Positions 1-9,637 of a DNA stretch of 64,000 bases are shown piece by piece. Origin of the DNA: Fictibacillus arsenicus (lineage in GTDB: Bacteria > Bacillota > Bacilli > Bacillales > Fictibacillaceae). A model generated the notes under the pieces. The model worked only from the letters and a program-made list of their open reading frames with translations. It made no database searches and was not told the origin of the DNA. The position numbers were made by a program, and so were the translations under genes. Position 1 is the first letter of the stretch. Every line of letters begins with the position of its first letter. The stretch spans positions 248,001 to 312,000 of the forward strand of contig NZ_MQMF01000003.1 in assembly GCF_001999465.1 (NCBI RefSeq), given 5' to 3'.

Positions 1-646
1 ATGAGAAAGCCATCTCCCAAAACAAATATTCATACTGGCAGCTGAGTAAAAAGTGCTGTGTCATTTTTTTTCTTTCAGCGTGACTGGCATTCTCTGCTAA
101 GTTATTTAATCGGCTTATTTGTTCTTGAACCAGCTGGCCAAACCATTCTCCTCCGTATGCAGCGATCCATTCCTGGTATATAGGTTCTTTTGGCTCAGCC
201 CCTTCAAACTTTTCTCCGATTTCATGATAAATCCAATAGCATGGAAGAATAGCAGCAATTATTTCTCCTAAACTTCCAGAATCAGCAACTCGATACAAAT
301 GTGAAGTGTAATTATAAGCGGTTGGTGCAGGTTCGAATTTTGCTAGTTCTTCTTCTGTGATATGAAGTTGTTTAATGAACTTTTCATGCAGTGCTAACTC
401 TGCCTCATTCGTGCCTTGAGCATGTGCGGCCATTCTAGAAGTTGTATATAAATCCTCAGCTCTTGCAGCTCCCAATGCTTGAATTCTTGCAAAATGAGAT
501 AAGTAATAAGAATCTTGAAGCACATAATACTTAAAGTTTCCTAAAGGCAGAGTACCCTCGGCAATTCCTCTTACGAATGGGTGATTAAGATTGGCTTCCC
601 AGATTTGGTCAGCTTTTTTACGCAGTACTTCAGTAAATGCAGGCAT
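1..646 (-). CDS. tenA: Thiaminase II / aminopyrimidine aminohydrolase TenA (3' end cut off by window)
   Basis: Hydrolyses 4-amino-5-aminomethyl-2-methylpyrimidine to the hydroxymethyl form and so salvages the thiamin pyrimidine in the cytoplasm. 215 residues are visible, starting at ATG 646 after a GAGGAGG ribosome site; the family is about 236 residues, so roughly 20 C-terminal residues lie outside the window. The family nucleophile is seen as Cys136 in LPCYW, with the pocket Asp near residue 45 (VLQD) and a Glu near 211 (FWEMA). A TPP riboswitch and terminator stand directly upstream, so thiamin status should control it. In related genomes tenA heads a thiazole synthesis operon, but whatever follows is not visible here. 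Confidence 0.93.
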   Translation of the reverse strand, partial: MPAFTEVLRKKADQIWEANLNHPFVRGIAEGTLPLGNFKYYVLQDSYYLSHFARIQALGAARAEDLYTTSRMAAHAQGTNEAELALHEKFIKQLHITEEELAKFEPAPTAYNYTSHLYRVADSGSLGEIIAAILPCYWIYHEIGEKFEGAEPKEPIYQEWIAAYGGEWFGQLVQEQISRLNNLAENASHAERKKMTQHFLLSCQYEYLFWEMAFS

Positions 647-678
647 AAAAAGTCCTCCTCAAGATAGTTTTTAACCAA

Positions 679-711
679 CAAAAAAACCACTTTCAGCAAT
701 AGAAAGTGGTT
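679..711 (-). terminator. Expression-platform terminator of the TPP riboswitch
   Basis: On the minus strand a stem AACCACTTTC/GAAAGTGGTT with a short loop is followed by seven T. It lies between the TPP aptamer and tenA, so it is the likely transcriptional off-switch when TPP is bound. Confidence 0.85.
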
Positions 712-753
712 GTAGAGAAAACAAAATAAGTAATAGAGTTTCCGTAACAGCCA

Positions 754-840
754 CTTCCCTACGCTGGTATAATCCAGATCAGGTTCTAAGAGTCTCGAAG
801 TCAAACTTCGATCTCAGCCTTTAAAAGGCACCCCTAGTGG
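754..840 (-). promoter_or_regulatory. TPP riboswitch (THI element)
   Basis: The minus strand carries the conserved THI-box blocks in order: GGGGTGCC, GGCTGAGA, an ACCTGATCTGG block and ACCAGCGTAGGGAAG. A variable hairpin (TCGAAGTTTGACTTCGA) sits between the second and third blocks. It is followed by a terminator and tenA. This is the standard aptamer that lowers thiamin gene expression when thiamin pyrophosphate is abundant. Confidence 0.96.
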
Positions 841-916
841 TTTTGTGAAATTATTAAGTTGGTATTATGTTTTAAATCATAACAGGGTAGTTTAAATTGT
901 CAACTAAAATACCAAT

Positions 917-944
917 TAAAAAGATGGATCTCTCCATCTTTTTA
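917..944 (-). terminator. Rho-independent terminator after ppaC
   Basis: AAAAAGATGGA and TCCATCTTTTT form a stem with a 4-5 base loop just beyond the ppaC stop. A run of T follows on the minus strand, and the near-symmetric flanks would let it work from both sides. Confidence 0.8.
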
Positions 945-953
945 ATATCGATT

Positions 954-1883
954 TTATTTGCTCATTGCCTCTGTTAGTACAGGTACAATCTGCTTTTTAC
1001 GTGATACTACACCTTTTAATACAGCTGTATTGTTTTCAAGCTTTACATTATAAGCGTCTTCAACAGATTGAGCTCTTTTTCCAAGTGCAAGTGCTGTTGA
1101 GTCATTTGTCAGGATGTCTGTTACCACGAACATGAATAAGTCTAATTCTTTTTCATCAATTACTTTCGAAATTGCCGTTTCAAGGTCGTCTTGATGTTTT
1201 AAGACATCACTTGCATCAACTGTATTCACTTGAGCAACTTCTACTTTGCTTGCACCAATGTTAAATTCCTTCGCATCGAGGGAAATTAGCTCCTCAATGG
1301 ACTTATCGCTTAAGTCTGCTCCAGCTTTCAGCATTTCAAGACCGTAAGTCTCTGCATCCACGCCAGCGATTTCAGCCAGCTCTCGAGCTGCATCAACATC
1401 TTCTCCTGTACATGTTGGGGATTTGAATAAAAGAGAATCAGAAATAATTGCAGAAAGCATTAATCCAGCAATGTTCTTTTCTACTTTTATTCCTTTTTCT
1501 TTATAGATCTTATTTAGGATTGTAGCAGTACATCCAACAGGTTCAGCACGGTAATACAATGGATCACTTGTTTCAAAGTTTGCGATTCGGTGATGGTCGA
1601 TAACTTCTAAAACACGTACTTTATCAATGTCATTAGCACTTTGCTGACGTTCGTTATGGTCTACTAAAATAACAGCGTTTGTTTCATCGGAAACAGTTTC
1701 CACTAAGCGAGGAATATCTTCTTTAAAATAATCAAGCACATATTTTGTTTCACCATTTATCTCGCCTAAGCGAACAGGCTCAACATTTTGTCCTAGTTTT
1801 GTTTTTAGATTTGCATAAACAATTGCAGATGTTATTGTGTCAGTATCGGGATTTTTATGACCAAAAATAAGTACTTTTTCCAT
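954..1883 (-). CDS. ppaC: Manganese-dependent inorganic pyrophosphatase (DHH family)
   Basis: Family II pyrophosphatase that splits pyrophosphate from biosynthetic reactions into phosphate in the cytoplasm. Its 309 residues match the family length. Metal ligands are visible: His9, Asp13 and Asp15 in GHKNPDTD, Asp75 in VDHNE, His97-His98 in the DHH motif, and Asp149. The C-terminal DHHA2 domain ends in SRKKQIVP, the substrate-binding signature. ATG 1883 follows AAGGAG at good spacing. It stands alone, 105 bp beyond the end of gltB, with its own terminator. Nothing is unusual. Confidence 0.97.
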   Translation of the reverse strand: MEKVLIFGHKNPDTDTITSAIVYANLKTKLGQNVEPVRLGEINGETKYVLDYFKEDIPRLVETVSDETNAVILVDHNERQQSANDIDKVRVLEVIDHHRIANFETSDPLYYRAEPVGCTATILNKIYKEKGIKVEKNIAGLMLSAIISDSLLFKSPTCTGEDVDAARELAEIAGVDAETYGLEMLKAGADLSDKSIEELISLDAKEFNIGASKVEVAQVNTVDASDVLKHQDDLETAISKVIDEKELDLFMFVVTDILTNDSTALALGKRAQSVEDAYNVKLENNTAVLKGVVSRKKQIVPVLTEAMSK

Positions 1884-1988
1884 GCTTCTACTCCTTATTG
1901 ATAAATAGAATTTTCATAGCCAGCCCTTATTTTATCACAGAATAAACGGTTTTGGCTTTTAGAGTTTATTGTAGCATGGAAAAAACAC

Positions 1989-3467
1989 TTAAGGCAAAAC
2001 CGTGCTGCCCATTAGATGTCTATCAACTTCTTTGGCACAGTCGCGTCCTTCTTGAATTGCCCAAACGATTAAACTTTGCCCGCGTCTGGAATCGCCAGCC
2101 GCAAAAACACCATCCACGTTTGTTTTATAATCCCCATGTTTCGCATCTACTTTATTATTCTTTGTTTCAACACCAAATTGTTTCAAAACTGGCTGTTCCG
2201 TTCCTTCGAAACCGATTGCAATAAAAACAAGGTCTGCAGGCCATACTTTTTCGGTACCTGGAATTTCTTCAAATGAAAGATTACCATTTTCATCTGATGT
2301 TCTCTTCATTTGAATCGTATGAAGCTCTTTTAAATTTCCATTTTCATCAGCAACCAATTTCTTTGTTTGTACCGAATATTCTCTTGGATCTGATCCGAAT
2401 TGTGCAGTTGCTTCTTCATATGCATAATCCATCGTGAAAATATAAGGCTGTTCAGGCCACATGTTTGCCTTGCTTCTTACATCCGGTAATTTAGGATGCT
2501 TTCCGAATTGAACAACACTTTTACATTTTTGGCGTAAAGCAGTCGCGACACAGTCTGCACCAGTATCACCGCCGCCGATTACAATAACATTTTTATCTTT
2601 TGCGTCTATTAGCGGTTCGCTGATTTTATCATTTAATAACCGCTTAGTCGATTGAGTTAAATATTTCATGGCAAAGTGTACGCCTTTTGCTTCTCTTCCC
2701 TCAAGATTCAAATCTCTTTGCTTTTGAGCACCTGTGCAAAGGATTACTGAATCAAAGTCAGCTTTAAGATCTTCAGGCATAACATCTTTTCCGATTTCCG
2801 TATTAAGAACAAAATCAATGCCTTCTTGTCTTAAAAGTGTGATTCTGCGCTTTACAATATCTTTATCAAGCTTCATGTTTGGAATACCGTATGTGAGAAG
2901 TCCTCCAGCACGGTTATCTCTTTCAAAAACAGTTACAGAGTGTCCTGCCTGATTCAATTGATCCGCAGCTGCAAGTCCAGCTGGTCCAGAACCGACAATA
3001 GCAATTCTTTTTCCTGTACGTTTTTTCGGAATTCTCGGTTTAATCCATCCATTTTCAAAGCCTTTATCAATAATAGCTCGTTCAATATTCTTAATGGTAA
3101 CAGCTGGCCCCGCTAATTCGACCGTACATGATCCTTCACAAGGAGCAGGACAAACTCGTCCAGTAAATTCAGGAAAGTTATTCGTTTTTAATAAACGGTC
3201 AAGTGCTTCTTTCCATTTTCCGCGGTAAACAAGATCGTTCCATTCAGGAATCAGATTATTGATGGGACAGCCAGATGCTGCCCCGTTGATTTCAATACCG
3301 ATATGGCAAAATGGTGTACCGCAATCCATACATCTTGCACTTTGTCTTTTAAGCATATCTTCCGGCTGTTTCTCAGTATATTCTTTCCAATCCTTCAGAC
3401 GGCGGAGAGGTTTTCTCTCTATTGTATCTTCTCGCGGGAATTCCAAAAATCCAGTTGGTTTACCCAT
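1989..3467 (-). CDS. gltB: Glutamate synthase small subunit (NADPH, FAD, iron-sulfur)
   Basis: The beta subunit takes electrons from NADPH through FAD and 4Fe-4S clusters to the large subunit, which makes two glutamates from glutamine and 2-oxoglutarate. Cluster cysteines are at 46, 49, 54, 67 and 106, 110, 114. The FAD loop GSGPAG is near residue 160 and the NADPH loop GGGDTGADC near 295. I start at ATG 3467, not 3485, because AAAGGAG lies 8 bases upstream and the family begins MGKPTGF; this gives 492 residues against 493 in B. subtilis. It follows gltA by 25 bp in one operon. The name is gltB in B. subtilis usage (gltD in E. coli). Confidence 0.96.
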   Translation of the reverse strand: MGKPTGFLEFPREDTIERKPLRRLKDWKEYTEKQPEDMLKRQSARCMDCGTPFCHIGIEINGAASGCPINNLIPEWNDLVYRGKWKEALDRLLKTNNFPEFTGRVCPAPCEGSCTVELAGPAVTIKNIERAIIDKGFENGWIKPRIPKKRTGKRIAIVGSGPAGLAAADQLNQAGHSVTVFERDNRAGGLLTYGIPNMKLDKDIVKRRITLLRQEGIDFVLNTEIGKDVMPEDLKADFDSVILCTGAQKQRDLNLEGREAKGVHFAMKYLTQSTKRLLNDKISEPLIDAKDKNVIVIGGGDTGADCVATALRQKCKSVVQFGKHPKLPDVRSKANMWPEQPYIFTMDYAYEEATAQFGSDPREYSVQTKKLVADENGNLKELHTIQMKRTSDENGNLSFEEIPGTEKVWPADLVFIAIGFEGTEQPVLKQFGVETKNNKVDAKHGDYKTNVDGVFAAGDSRRGQSLIVWAIQEGRDCAKEVDRHLMGSTVLP

Positions 3468-3492
3468 GATTATCTCTCCTTTCATCTTATAA

Positions 3493-6400
3493 CTACTTAA
3501 GAATCAATTTCGTAGGTCCAGGGCTTCCTGCTGGTTTTTTAGCAGAAGATCTTGCTTCAAATGCGTTCATGACAGCTTCTTGATCCGATAGACCAGCTTG
3601 TTTCTCATCATCGATTCTTTTTATCATTTCTTTATAATCTTTCGGGATAACTTTTACAAAGTGTGATTGAGCAGATTTCCAGTTCTCTAGGATTGCTGCA
3701 GCCTTACCGCTTTGTGTATATGCAAAGTGATTTAAAATTAATTGTTTAACTGATTCAGTTTCATCATGATCAACCAGTCTCTCAAACTCAATACCTTCTT
3801 TATTGCAAAGTCTCTTAAACAGTAATGGCTGATGTGTGTAGATATAAGCGATACCGCCACTCATTCCAGCTGCAAAGTTTTTGCCGACATCTCCTAAAAC
3901 TACAACATTTCCGCCAGTCATATACTCACAGCCATGATCGCCAATACCTTCAACAACAATGTTTGCTCCGCTGTTTCTGACAGCAAATCTTTCACCAGCC
4001 AGACCATTAATATAAGCTTCGCCGCTCGTTGCTCCATAGAACGCGACATTACCAACAATCACATTATCGTCAGCAAGGTATTCTGCTGTTTTTGGAGGAG
4101 CAACAATCATCTTTCCGCCTGAGAGACCTTTTCCGAAATAATCATTGCTATCCCCATTCAGGTATAGAGACATGCCGCGTGGAATAAATGCACCAAAGCT
4201 TTGTCCTGCAGATCCAGTAAAGTTAAGTGTGACTGTATCTTCAGGTAATCCTTCTTCTCCAAATCGCTTAGTAATCTCACTTCCTGCAATCGTACCGGCA
4301 ACACGGTTTGTATTTTTTATGGGAAGGTTTATAGATACAGCTTTTTGGTGTTCAAGTGCAGGGTTTAGCTTAGGAAGTATTTCTTGAATATCTAATGATT
4401 GTTCAATCTTGTGATTTTGAACAGTCTTGCAAGTTCGTACACCTTCAGGCTGATATAAAAGTCTTGAAAGATCCAAGTGTTTTGCCTTCCAGTGTGCCGC
4501 TGCACGCTCACCAACAGTTAATACGTCAGTGCGGCCAACCATTTCATCCATTGTTCTAAACCCAAGCTGTGCCATGATTTCACGGATCTCTTCTGCAACA
4601 AACATCATGTAGTTTACAACATGATCAGGGTCACCCATAAATTTCTTTCTAAGTTCTGGATTTTGGGTTGCTACTCCTACAGGACATGTATCGAGATGAC
4701 ATGCACGCATCATCACGCATCCTAAGACAACTAACGGAGCAGTTGCGAATCCATATTCCTCAGCACCTAAAAGAGCTGCCAGTACTACATCTTTACCAGT
4801 CATTAGTTTACCGTCTGTTTCTAGCGTCACACGGTCACGAAGTCCATTCAGCATCAGTGTTTGATGAGTCTCAGCAAGACCTAGCTCCCATGGAAGTCCA
4901 GTATGCTTGATACTCGTTTTTGGCGACGCTCCTGTTCCACCGTCGTAACCGCTGATCACGATAACATCAGCAGCTCCTTTCGCTACACCTGCAGCAATCG
5001 TACCTACACCTGATTTTGCTACAAGTTTTACACTGATTCTTGCAGCGCGGTTTGCATTCTTTAAATCGTGTATAAGCTGAGCCATATCTTCAATCGAATA
5101 AATATCATGATGCGGCGGCGGTGAAATCAGACCGACACCAGGAGTTGATCCGCGAACTTCAGCAACCCAAGGATAAACTTTGTTACCGGGTAGCTGACCT
5201 CCTTCACCAGGCTTAGCTCCTTGAGCCATCTTGATCTGCAGCTCATCTGCATTCACTAAATAATGACTTTTAACACCGAATCTTCCTGACGCAACTTGTT
5301 TAATGCTGCTTCTTCTGTTGTTTCCATTTTCATCTGGGATGAACCGCGCTGGGTTTTCTCCGCCTTCGCCGCTATTGCTTTTTCCGCCTAAGCGGTTCAT
5401 TGCAATCGCAAGTGATTCATGTGCTTCTGCGCTCAATGATCCGAATGACATCGCTCCGGTCTTAAACCGTTTAACGATGGATTCTACAGGCTCAACTTCT
5501 TCAAGAGGAATACTTTTTACTTCAGGTTTAAACGAAAATAAGTTTCTTAAGAACGTTGTGCGCTCATCGTCCGCTAGTTTAGAAAAAGTTTTAAATAACG
5601 AATAGTCATTCTTACGGCAAGCCCATTGCAAGGTGTGGATCGTTTTGGGATTAAACGCATGATGCTCACCTGAGTTTCTCCATTGGAAGTCACTTCCTGA
5701 ATCTAAAGTGTCCTCAATTGTTTCCATAAACCCTTCTTGATGTCGCAGCTGGGCTTCTTTCTGGATTTCAGCTAGTGTGATACCGTCAATTTGAGAAGCA
5801 GTTGCAGGAAAGTATTGATCAATAACTTCTTTTCCAATCCCTACTGCTTCAAAAATTTGAGCACCTCGATAACTTTGAACAGTGGAAATACCCATTTTCG
5901 ACATCACTTTAACAATTCCATCAGTTACGCCTTTTTTATACTTTTTAACTGTCTCTTGAAGTGAAAGGTTGATATGCCCTTCCACTATTGCTTCTTCATA
6001 CGTCTTGTAAGTCAGATATGGGTAGATTGCATCTGCACCATATCCGATTAAAGCAGCAAAATGATGCACTTCTCTAACTTCACCAGCTTCAACGATCAAG
6101 CTTACTTTTGTGCGCAAGCCCTTCTGAACTAGATAATGGTGCAATGAACTAACCGCAAGCAGAACCGGCATGGGTGTTTGAGATGGACTCATTTCTCGGT
6201 CCGATAAGATAAGGATGCTTGCTCCCTCGGAAATAGCTTTTTCTGCTTTCTTATGGAAATATTTCAAATCACTTTCCAAATCTTCTGAAAAAAGTGTTTG
6301 CAAAATCATAGATTTAAAGTCAGTAATGTCATTTTCTTTGATTTGATTAAATTCATTTGTTGTCAGAACTGGAGAATCTAATTGAATTCTGCGAGCGTTC

Positions 6401-8049
6401 TGCGGTCCGGGATGGAGCAAATTACCCTCTCCGCCCAGCAATGTCATCGTTGAAGTCACGACTTTTTCTCGAATCGCATCGATTGGCGGATTTGTCACTT
6501 GTGCAAATAACTGTTTAAAATAGTTGAATAATGATTGCGGTCTGTCTGATAACACTGCAAGAGGTGTATCATTTCCCATTGATCCTATTGGGTCTTTTCC
6601 TTCGGTAATTACAGGAATTAGATATTTATGAATATCTTCATACGTATACCCAAAAGCTTTTTGTTTCCTTCTGATATCTTCTAAATTAACAACAGGCTCT
6701 TCCCCGTTATCTTCTAATTGAAGCAATCCATTTGTCAGCCATTCTTCATAAGGCTGTTCATTAGCCATTTCTGCCTTTATTTCGTTATCAGTAATGATGC
6801 GTCCCTCTTCTATGTCGATAAGAAGCATTCTTCCAGGACTTAATCGCTCTTTGTAAAGAATGTTTTCTTCTTCAACATCAATGACACCTACTTCTGAAGA
6901 GAAGATAATATAATCATCTTTTGTTACGTAATACCGTGCTGGACGCAATCCGTTTCTGTCGAGGATCGCTCCTATCTGTTTACCGTTTGTAAATGAAATG
7001 GCTGTAGGTCCATCCCATGGTTCCATTAAACAGCTGTGGTATTCATAAAAAGCACGTCGTTCTTGTTCTAAATGCGGATTCTCACTCCATGGTTCTGGAA
7101 TCAGCATCATAGCCGTATGCGAAGGCTTCCTTCCTGCAAGTACAAAAAATTCAAACGCCTGGTCTAAAATAGAAGAATCACTTCCATCAGCATCTAAAAT
7201 CGGAAGAAGCTTTTCAATATCATCGCCAAATGCTTCAGATACAAACTGTTTTTCGCGTGCTTTCATCCAATTCATATTACCTTGAAGAGTGTTGATCTCA
7301 CCGTTATGAATGATATAACGATTTGGATGTGCGCGTTCCCAAGTTGGAAATGTATTTGTGCTAAAACGGGAATGCACTAAAGCGAATGGGGACACGAAAT
7401 CCTCATCCTGCAAGTCAATATAAAAAGTATCAACTTGTTCTGGTGTTAATAATCCTTTATAGACGATGGTTTGTGTAGACAGACTCGCAAAATAAGTTTG
7501 CAGCCCGTTTTGTCTTGCCCAGTGTTCTGCTTGCTTTCGAATGACAAAAAGTTTACGTTCAAAAACAAGCTCGTCAGTTATGGAGTCATCACAAGCAATA
7601 AACACCTGCTTGACTAAAGGACATGTGTTTTGGGCTTTCTCTCCGATAGAAGAACTATTAATCGGTACAGTTCTCCAGCCTAAAAGCTTTTGTCCTTCTT
7701 GTTCAATAAAATAATTAATTTGATTTTCAAGTTTCGTTTGAGCTTCTTTATCGTTCGGGAAAAAAATCATGCCTGCACCGTATCTGCCTGGTTCCGGCAG
7801 ATCAAAATCAGTTACCTTTTCAAAAAAACGATGTGGCAATTTAGTCATCAAACCTGCTCCATCACCTGTTAACGGATCACTTCCTTGCCCTCCGCGATGA
7901 TCAAGCTGGCATAGCATATGAAGTCCTTTTTTAACTATTTGATGGGTAGCATGCCCTTTTAGATGAGCGTATAGACCAATTCCACAAGCATCATGTTCAA
8001 AGTTCGGATTATATAACCCTTGTGGTTCTGGAAATTGACTGTAGGTCAT
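3493..8049 (-). CDS. gltA: Glutamate synthase large subunit
   Basis: The alpha subunit of glutamate synthase, 1518 residues, full length. A short N-terminal propeptide is expected to be removed so that Cys22 (in DACGIG) becomes the class II glutaminase nucleophile. After the amidotransferase domain come the central domain, the FMN-binding synthase barrel with the 3Fe-4S cysteines in CHLDTCPVG, and the C-terminal glycine-rich beta-helix. ATG 8049 follows GGGGGAG. It is first in the gltAB operon and divergent from gltC, whose product is the family activator. In B. subtilis this pair is essential for ammonia assimilation without glutamate. The reading frame is intact. In E. coli this gene is gltB. 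Confidence 0.97.
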   Translation of the reverse strand: MTYSQFPEPQGLYNPNFEHDACGIGLYAHLKGHATHQIVKKGLHMLCQLDHRGGQGSDPLTGDGAGLMTKLPHRFFEKVTDFDLPEPGRYGAGMIFFPNDKEAQTKLENQINYFIEQEGQKLLGWRTVPINSSSIGEKAQNTCPLVKQVFIACDDSITDELVFERKLFVIRKQAEHWARQNGLQTYFASLSTQTIVYKGLLTPEQVDTFYIDLQDEDFVSPFALVHSRFSTNTFPTWERAHPNRYIIHNGEINTLQGNMNWMKAREKQFVSEAFGDDIEKLLPILDADGSDSSILDQAFEFFVLAGRKPSHTAMMLIPEPWSENPHLEQERRAFYEYHSCLMEPWDGPTAISFTNGKQIGAILDRNGLRPARYYVTKDDYIIFSSEVGVIDVEEENILYKERLSPGRMLLIDIEEGRIITDNEIKAEMANEQPYEEWLTNGLLQLEDNGEEPVVNLEDIRRKQKAFGYTYEDIHKYLIPVITEGKDPIGSMGNDTPLAVLSDRPQSLFNYFKQLFAQVTNPPIDAIREKVVTSTMTLLGGEGNLLHPGPQNARRIQLDSPVLTTNEFNQIKENDITDFKSMILQTLFSEDLESDLKYFHKKAEKAISEGASILILSDREMSPSQTPMPVLLAVSSLHHYLVQKGLRTKVSLIVEAGEVREVHHFAALIGYGADAIYPYLTYKTYEEAIVEGHINLSLQETVKKYKKGVTDGIVKVMSKMGISTVQSYRGAQIFEAVGIGKEVIDQYFPATASQIDGITLAEIQKEAQLRHQEGFMETIEDTLDSGSDFQWRNSGEHHAFNPKTIHTLQWACRKNDYSLFKTFSKLADDERTTFLRNLFSFKPEVKSIPLEEVEPVESIVKRFKTGAMSFGSLSAEAHESLAIAMNRLGGKSNSGEGGENPARFIPDENGNNRRSSIKQVASGRFGVKSHYLVNADELQIKMAQGAKPGEGGQLPGNKVYPWVAEVRGSTPGVGLISPPPHHDIYSIEDMAQLIHDLKNANRAARISVKLVAKSGVGTIAAGVAKGAADVIVISGYDGGTGASPKTSIKHTGLPWELGLAETHQTLMLNGLRDRVTLETDGKLMTGKDVVLAALLGAEEYGFATAPLVVLGCVMMRACHLDTCPVGVATQNPELRKKFMGDPDHVVNYMMFVAEEIREIMAQLGFRTMDEMVGRTDVLTVGERAAAHWKAKHLDLSRLLYQPEGVRTCKTVQNHKIEQSLDIQEILPKLNPALEHQKAVSINLPIKNTNRVAGTIAGSEITKRFGEEGLPEDTVTLNFTGSAGQSFGAFIPRGMSLYLNGDSNDYFGKGLSGGKMIVAPPKTAEYLADDNVIVGNVAFYGATSGEAYINGLAGERFAVRNSGANIVVEGIGDHGCEYMTGGNVVVLGDVGKNFAAGMSGGIAYIYTHQPLLFKRLCNKEGIEFERLVDHDETESVKQLILNHFAYTQSGKAAAILENWKSAQSHFVKVIPKDYKEMIKRIDDEKQAGLSDQEAVMNAFEARSSAKKPAGSPGPTKLILK

Positions 8050-8153
8050 CGGTTACTCCCCCTTCACGTTTTCAACTTAATGTTCAAAACTTTCTTTCAA
8101 TTAGTTTAAGGTTTATAATTAATCGAAACAATATATAATTTAGATTAAAACGA

Positions 8154-8166
8154 TCTCAAATTGAGA
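8154..8166. promoter_or_regulatory. LysR-type T-N11-A dyad, likely GltC binding box
   Basis: TCTCAA-A-TTGAGA is a perfect 6-bp inverted repeat with one central base that fits the LysR T-N11-A pattern. It lies 104 bp upstream of the gltA start and 22 bp upstream of the gltC start, where GltC is expected to repress itself and activate gltAB. The assignment to GltC is inference from position. Confidence 0.6.
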
Positions 8167-8187
8167 ATGATTGGTTGTGGGAATGTA

Positions 8188-9090
8188 ATGGAGATTCGTC
8201 AATTAGCGTATTTTATTGAAGTTGCGGAACGAGAACACGTGTCAGAAGCTGCGCTTGCATTGCATGTAGCTCAATCTGCCGTAAGCCGTCAAATAGCAAA
8301 CTTAGAATCGGAATTAGGTGTGGAACTGTTTGAACGAGAAGGCAGAAATATCAAACTGTCACCTGTTGGCCGGTTATTCTTAACTCATGCAAAAACAGCG
8401 ATGAAAGCAATCGAACATGCCAAAAAGCAGATAGATGAATACTTAGATCCTGAAAGAGGTACGATTAAGATTGGATTTCCAACTAGCCTTGCAGGTCATC
8501 TGCTTCCTACAGTAGTTTCTGCTTTTAAAAGAGAACATCCGAATATTGCCTTTCATTTACGCCAAGGATCTTATCGTTTTTTAACTGAGAGTGTGAAGAA
8601 CGGCGACATTGATTTAGCTTTTCTTGGTCCTGTACCAACGAATGACCCTGATTTGGAAGGCTTTATTTTGTTCACGGAAAAAATCTCTGCATTATTGCCC
8701 GAACAGCACCCATTAGCTGAAAAGAGAACTCTTTTATTAAGTGATTTAAGAAATGATGATTTTGTTCTATTTCCAAACGGGTACATTTTACGAGAAGTTG
8801 TTGTGAATGCTTGTAAAGAATCGGGCTTTATACCCAAAATCGCTTGTGAAGGTGAAGATCTTGATGCGATAAAAGGCTTAGTCACCGCTGGTATGGGTGT
8901 AACACTTTTACCCGATAGTTCTTTCTATGAAACTAAACCACGTTTCACAGTGAAAATCCCAATAGAAATTCCAGATGTGAAACGAACGGTTGGAATCATC
9001 ACTCCACGTGGCCGAGAACTTGCACCTGCTGAACAAGTGTTTTATGAATTTGTTATTAAATTCTTCTCTGTGCTGGAACAATATCAATAA
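8188..9090 (+). CDS. gltC: LysR-family activator of glutamate synthase
   Basis: The N-terminal winged helix-turn-helix (about residues 1-60, with HVAQSAVSRQIANLE) is followed by the LysR effector domain. The protein closely resembles B. subtilis GltC throughout, including REHVSEAA, GTIKIGFPTSLA and GEDLDAIKGLVTAGMGVTLLP, and ends identically in LEQYQ. I choose ATG 8188 because the family starts MEIRQL; upstream TTG 8161 and ATG 8167 add residues that match nothing and overlap the probable GltC operator. This gives 300 residues. It is divergent from gltA. In B. subtilis, 2-oxoglutarate favours activation, and glutamate dehydrogenase inhibits GltC. Confidence 0.95.
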   Translation: MEIRQLAYFIEVAEREHVSEAALALHVAQSAVSRQIANLESELGVELFEREGRNIKLSPVGRLFLTHAKTAMKAIEHAKKQIDEYLDPERGTIKIGFPTSLAGHLLPTVVSAFKREHPNIAFHLRQGSYRFLTESVKNGDIDLAFLGPVPTNDPDLEGFILFTEKISALLPEQHPLAEKRTLLLSDLRNDDFVLFPNGYILREVVVNACKESGFIPKIACEGEDLDAIKGLVTAGMGVTLLPDSSFYETKPRFTVKIPIEIPDVKRTVGIITPRGRELAPAEQVFYEFVIKFFSVLEQYQ

Positions 9091-9109
9091 ACATTGTTGC
9101 TATTTGAAG

Positions 9110-9243
9110 CGGTTGATCTCCGCTCCAGGATGCTCGCTTTCCGCGGGGTGTGCGGTGAGCCTCCTAGCGCTCTGCGCTGTTAGGAGTCTCACCTGTCCCA
9201 CTCATCCCCCAGGAGTCTCGCACCCTTGCGCTCCAATCAACTA
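9110..9243 (+). repeat. Dispersed intergenic repeat, copy 1
   Basis: One of five copies in the window of a roughly 135-bp element. It begins GTTGATYTCCGCTCCA, contains GCGGTGAGCCTCCT, and ends TGCGCTCCAATCAACT. The ends are inverted (AGTTGATT type), and an internal GTGAGCCTCCT/AGGAGTCTCAC pair can form a long hairpin. There is no coding capacity. It sits just past gltC. The rest of 9091-9637 holds a 21-bp phased array, a terminator, and nothing else I recognise. Confidence 0.85.
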
Positions 9244-9384
9244 AGCAAAGCTGAATTAAAAACATCCGGAGCAATTATCTTTTTGAAATAGCCAAAGTTT
9301 AAAAGGAAACGCTTTTGGTGTATTAATTATGATTGAGATGAGGGAAATAGAAAGGATGAAAATCAAAATTTGTCGAGGATTGTA

Positions 9385-9489
9385 GACTCGTGGATAAAGA
9401 GCCTAAACTTATGGATTTCAGCATAAAATTTTTGGATTCGCTACCGAAACTCGTGGATTCATGGGTTTATTTTGTGGAATTACGGTTAA
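9385..9489 (+). repeat. Five-unit direct repeat array with exact 21-bp period
   Basis: The core TGGA recurs at 9391, 9412, 9433, 9454 and 9475, exactly 21 bp apart. The fuller unit is AACTCGTGGATTC, most complete in units 1 and 4 and degenerate in between. The region between cores is not conserved. It lies in the convergent gap between gltC and the transporter gene. No function is known to me; 21 bp is two helical turns. Confidence 0.8.
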
Positions 9490-9590
9490 CTAAGCTTCTT
9501 ATCATAGCTTTTCCTCTCTTCACGGCACTAATAAACAAATGAATTTGAATTGGAGCCTGCCCGATCAACATAATTATGCTCTATTTAAAA

Positions 9591-9629
9591 AAAGAGTGAC
9601 CCAAAAATGAATGTTTTGGGTCACTCTTT
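9591..9629 (-). terminator. Terminator after the OFA-family transporter gene
   Basis: A 16-bp stem, AAAGAGTGACCCAAAA paired with TTTTGGGTCACTCTTT, has a 7-base loop and T-rich flanks on both strands. It probably ends the formate module transcript and could also act from the gltC side. Confidence 0.88.
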
Positions 9630-9637
9630 CTTATTAT

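Noticed and set aside
1941-1971. Possible terminator after gltB (AATAAAC/GTTTATT)
   Set aside because: The stem is only 7 A/T-rich pairs with a long loop and no clear T run, too weak to call.
9385-9489. CRISPR-like array
   Set aside because: Units of about 13 bp with 8-bp gaps, degenerate cores and no cas genes do not fit any CRISPR.
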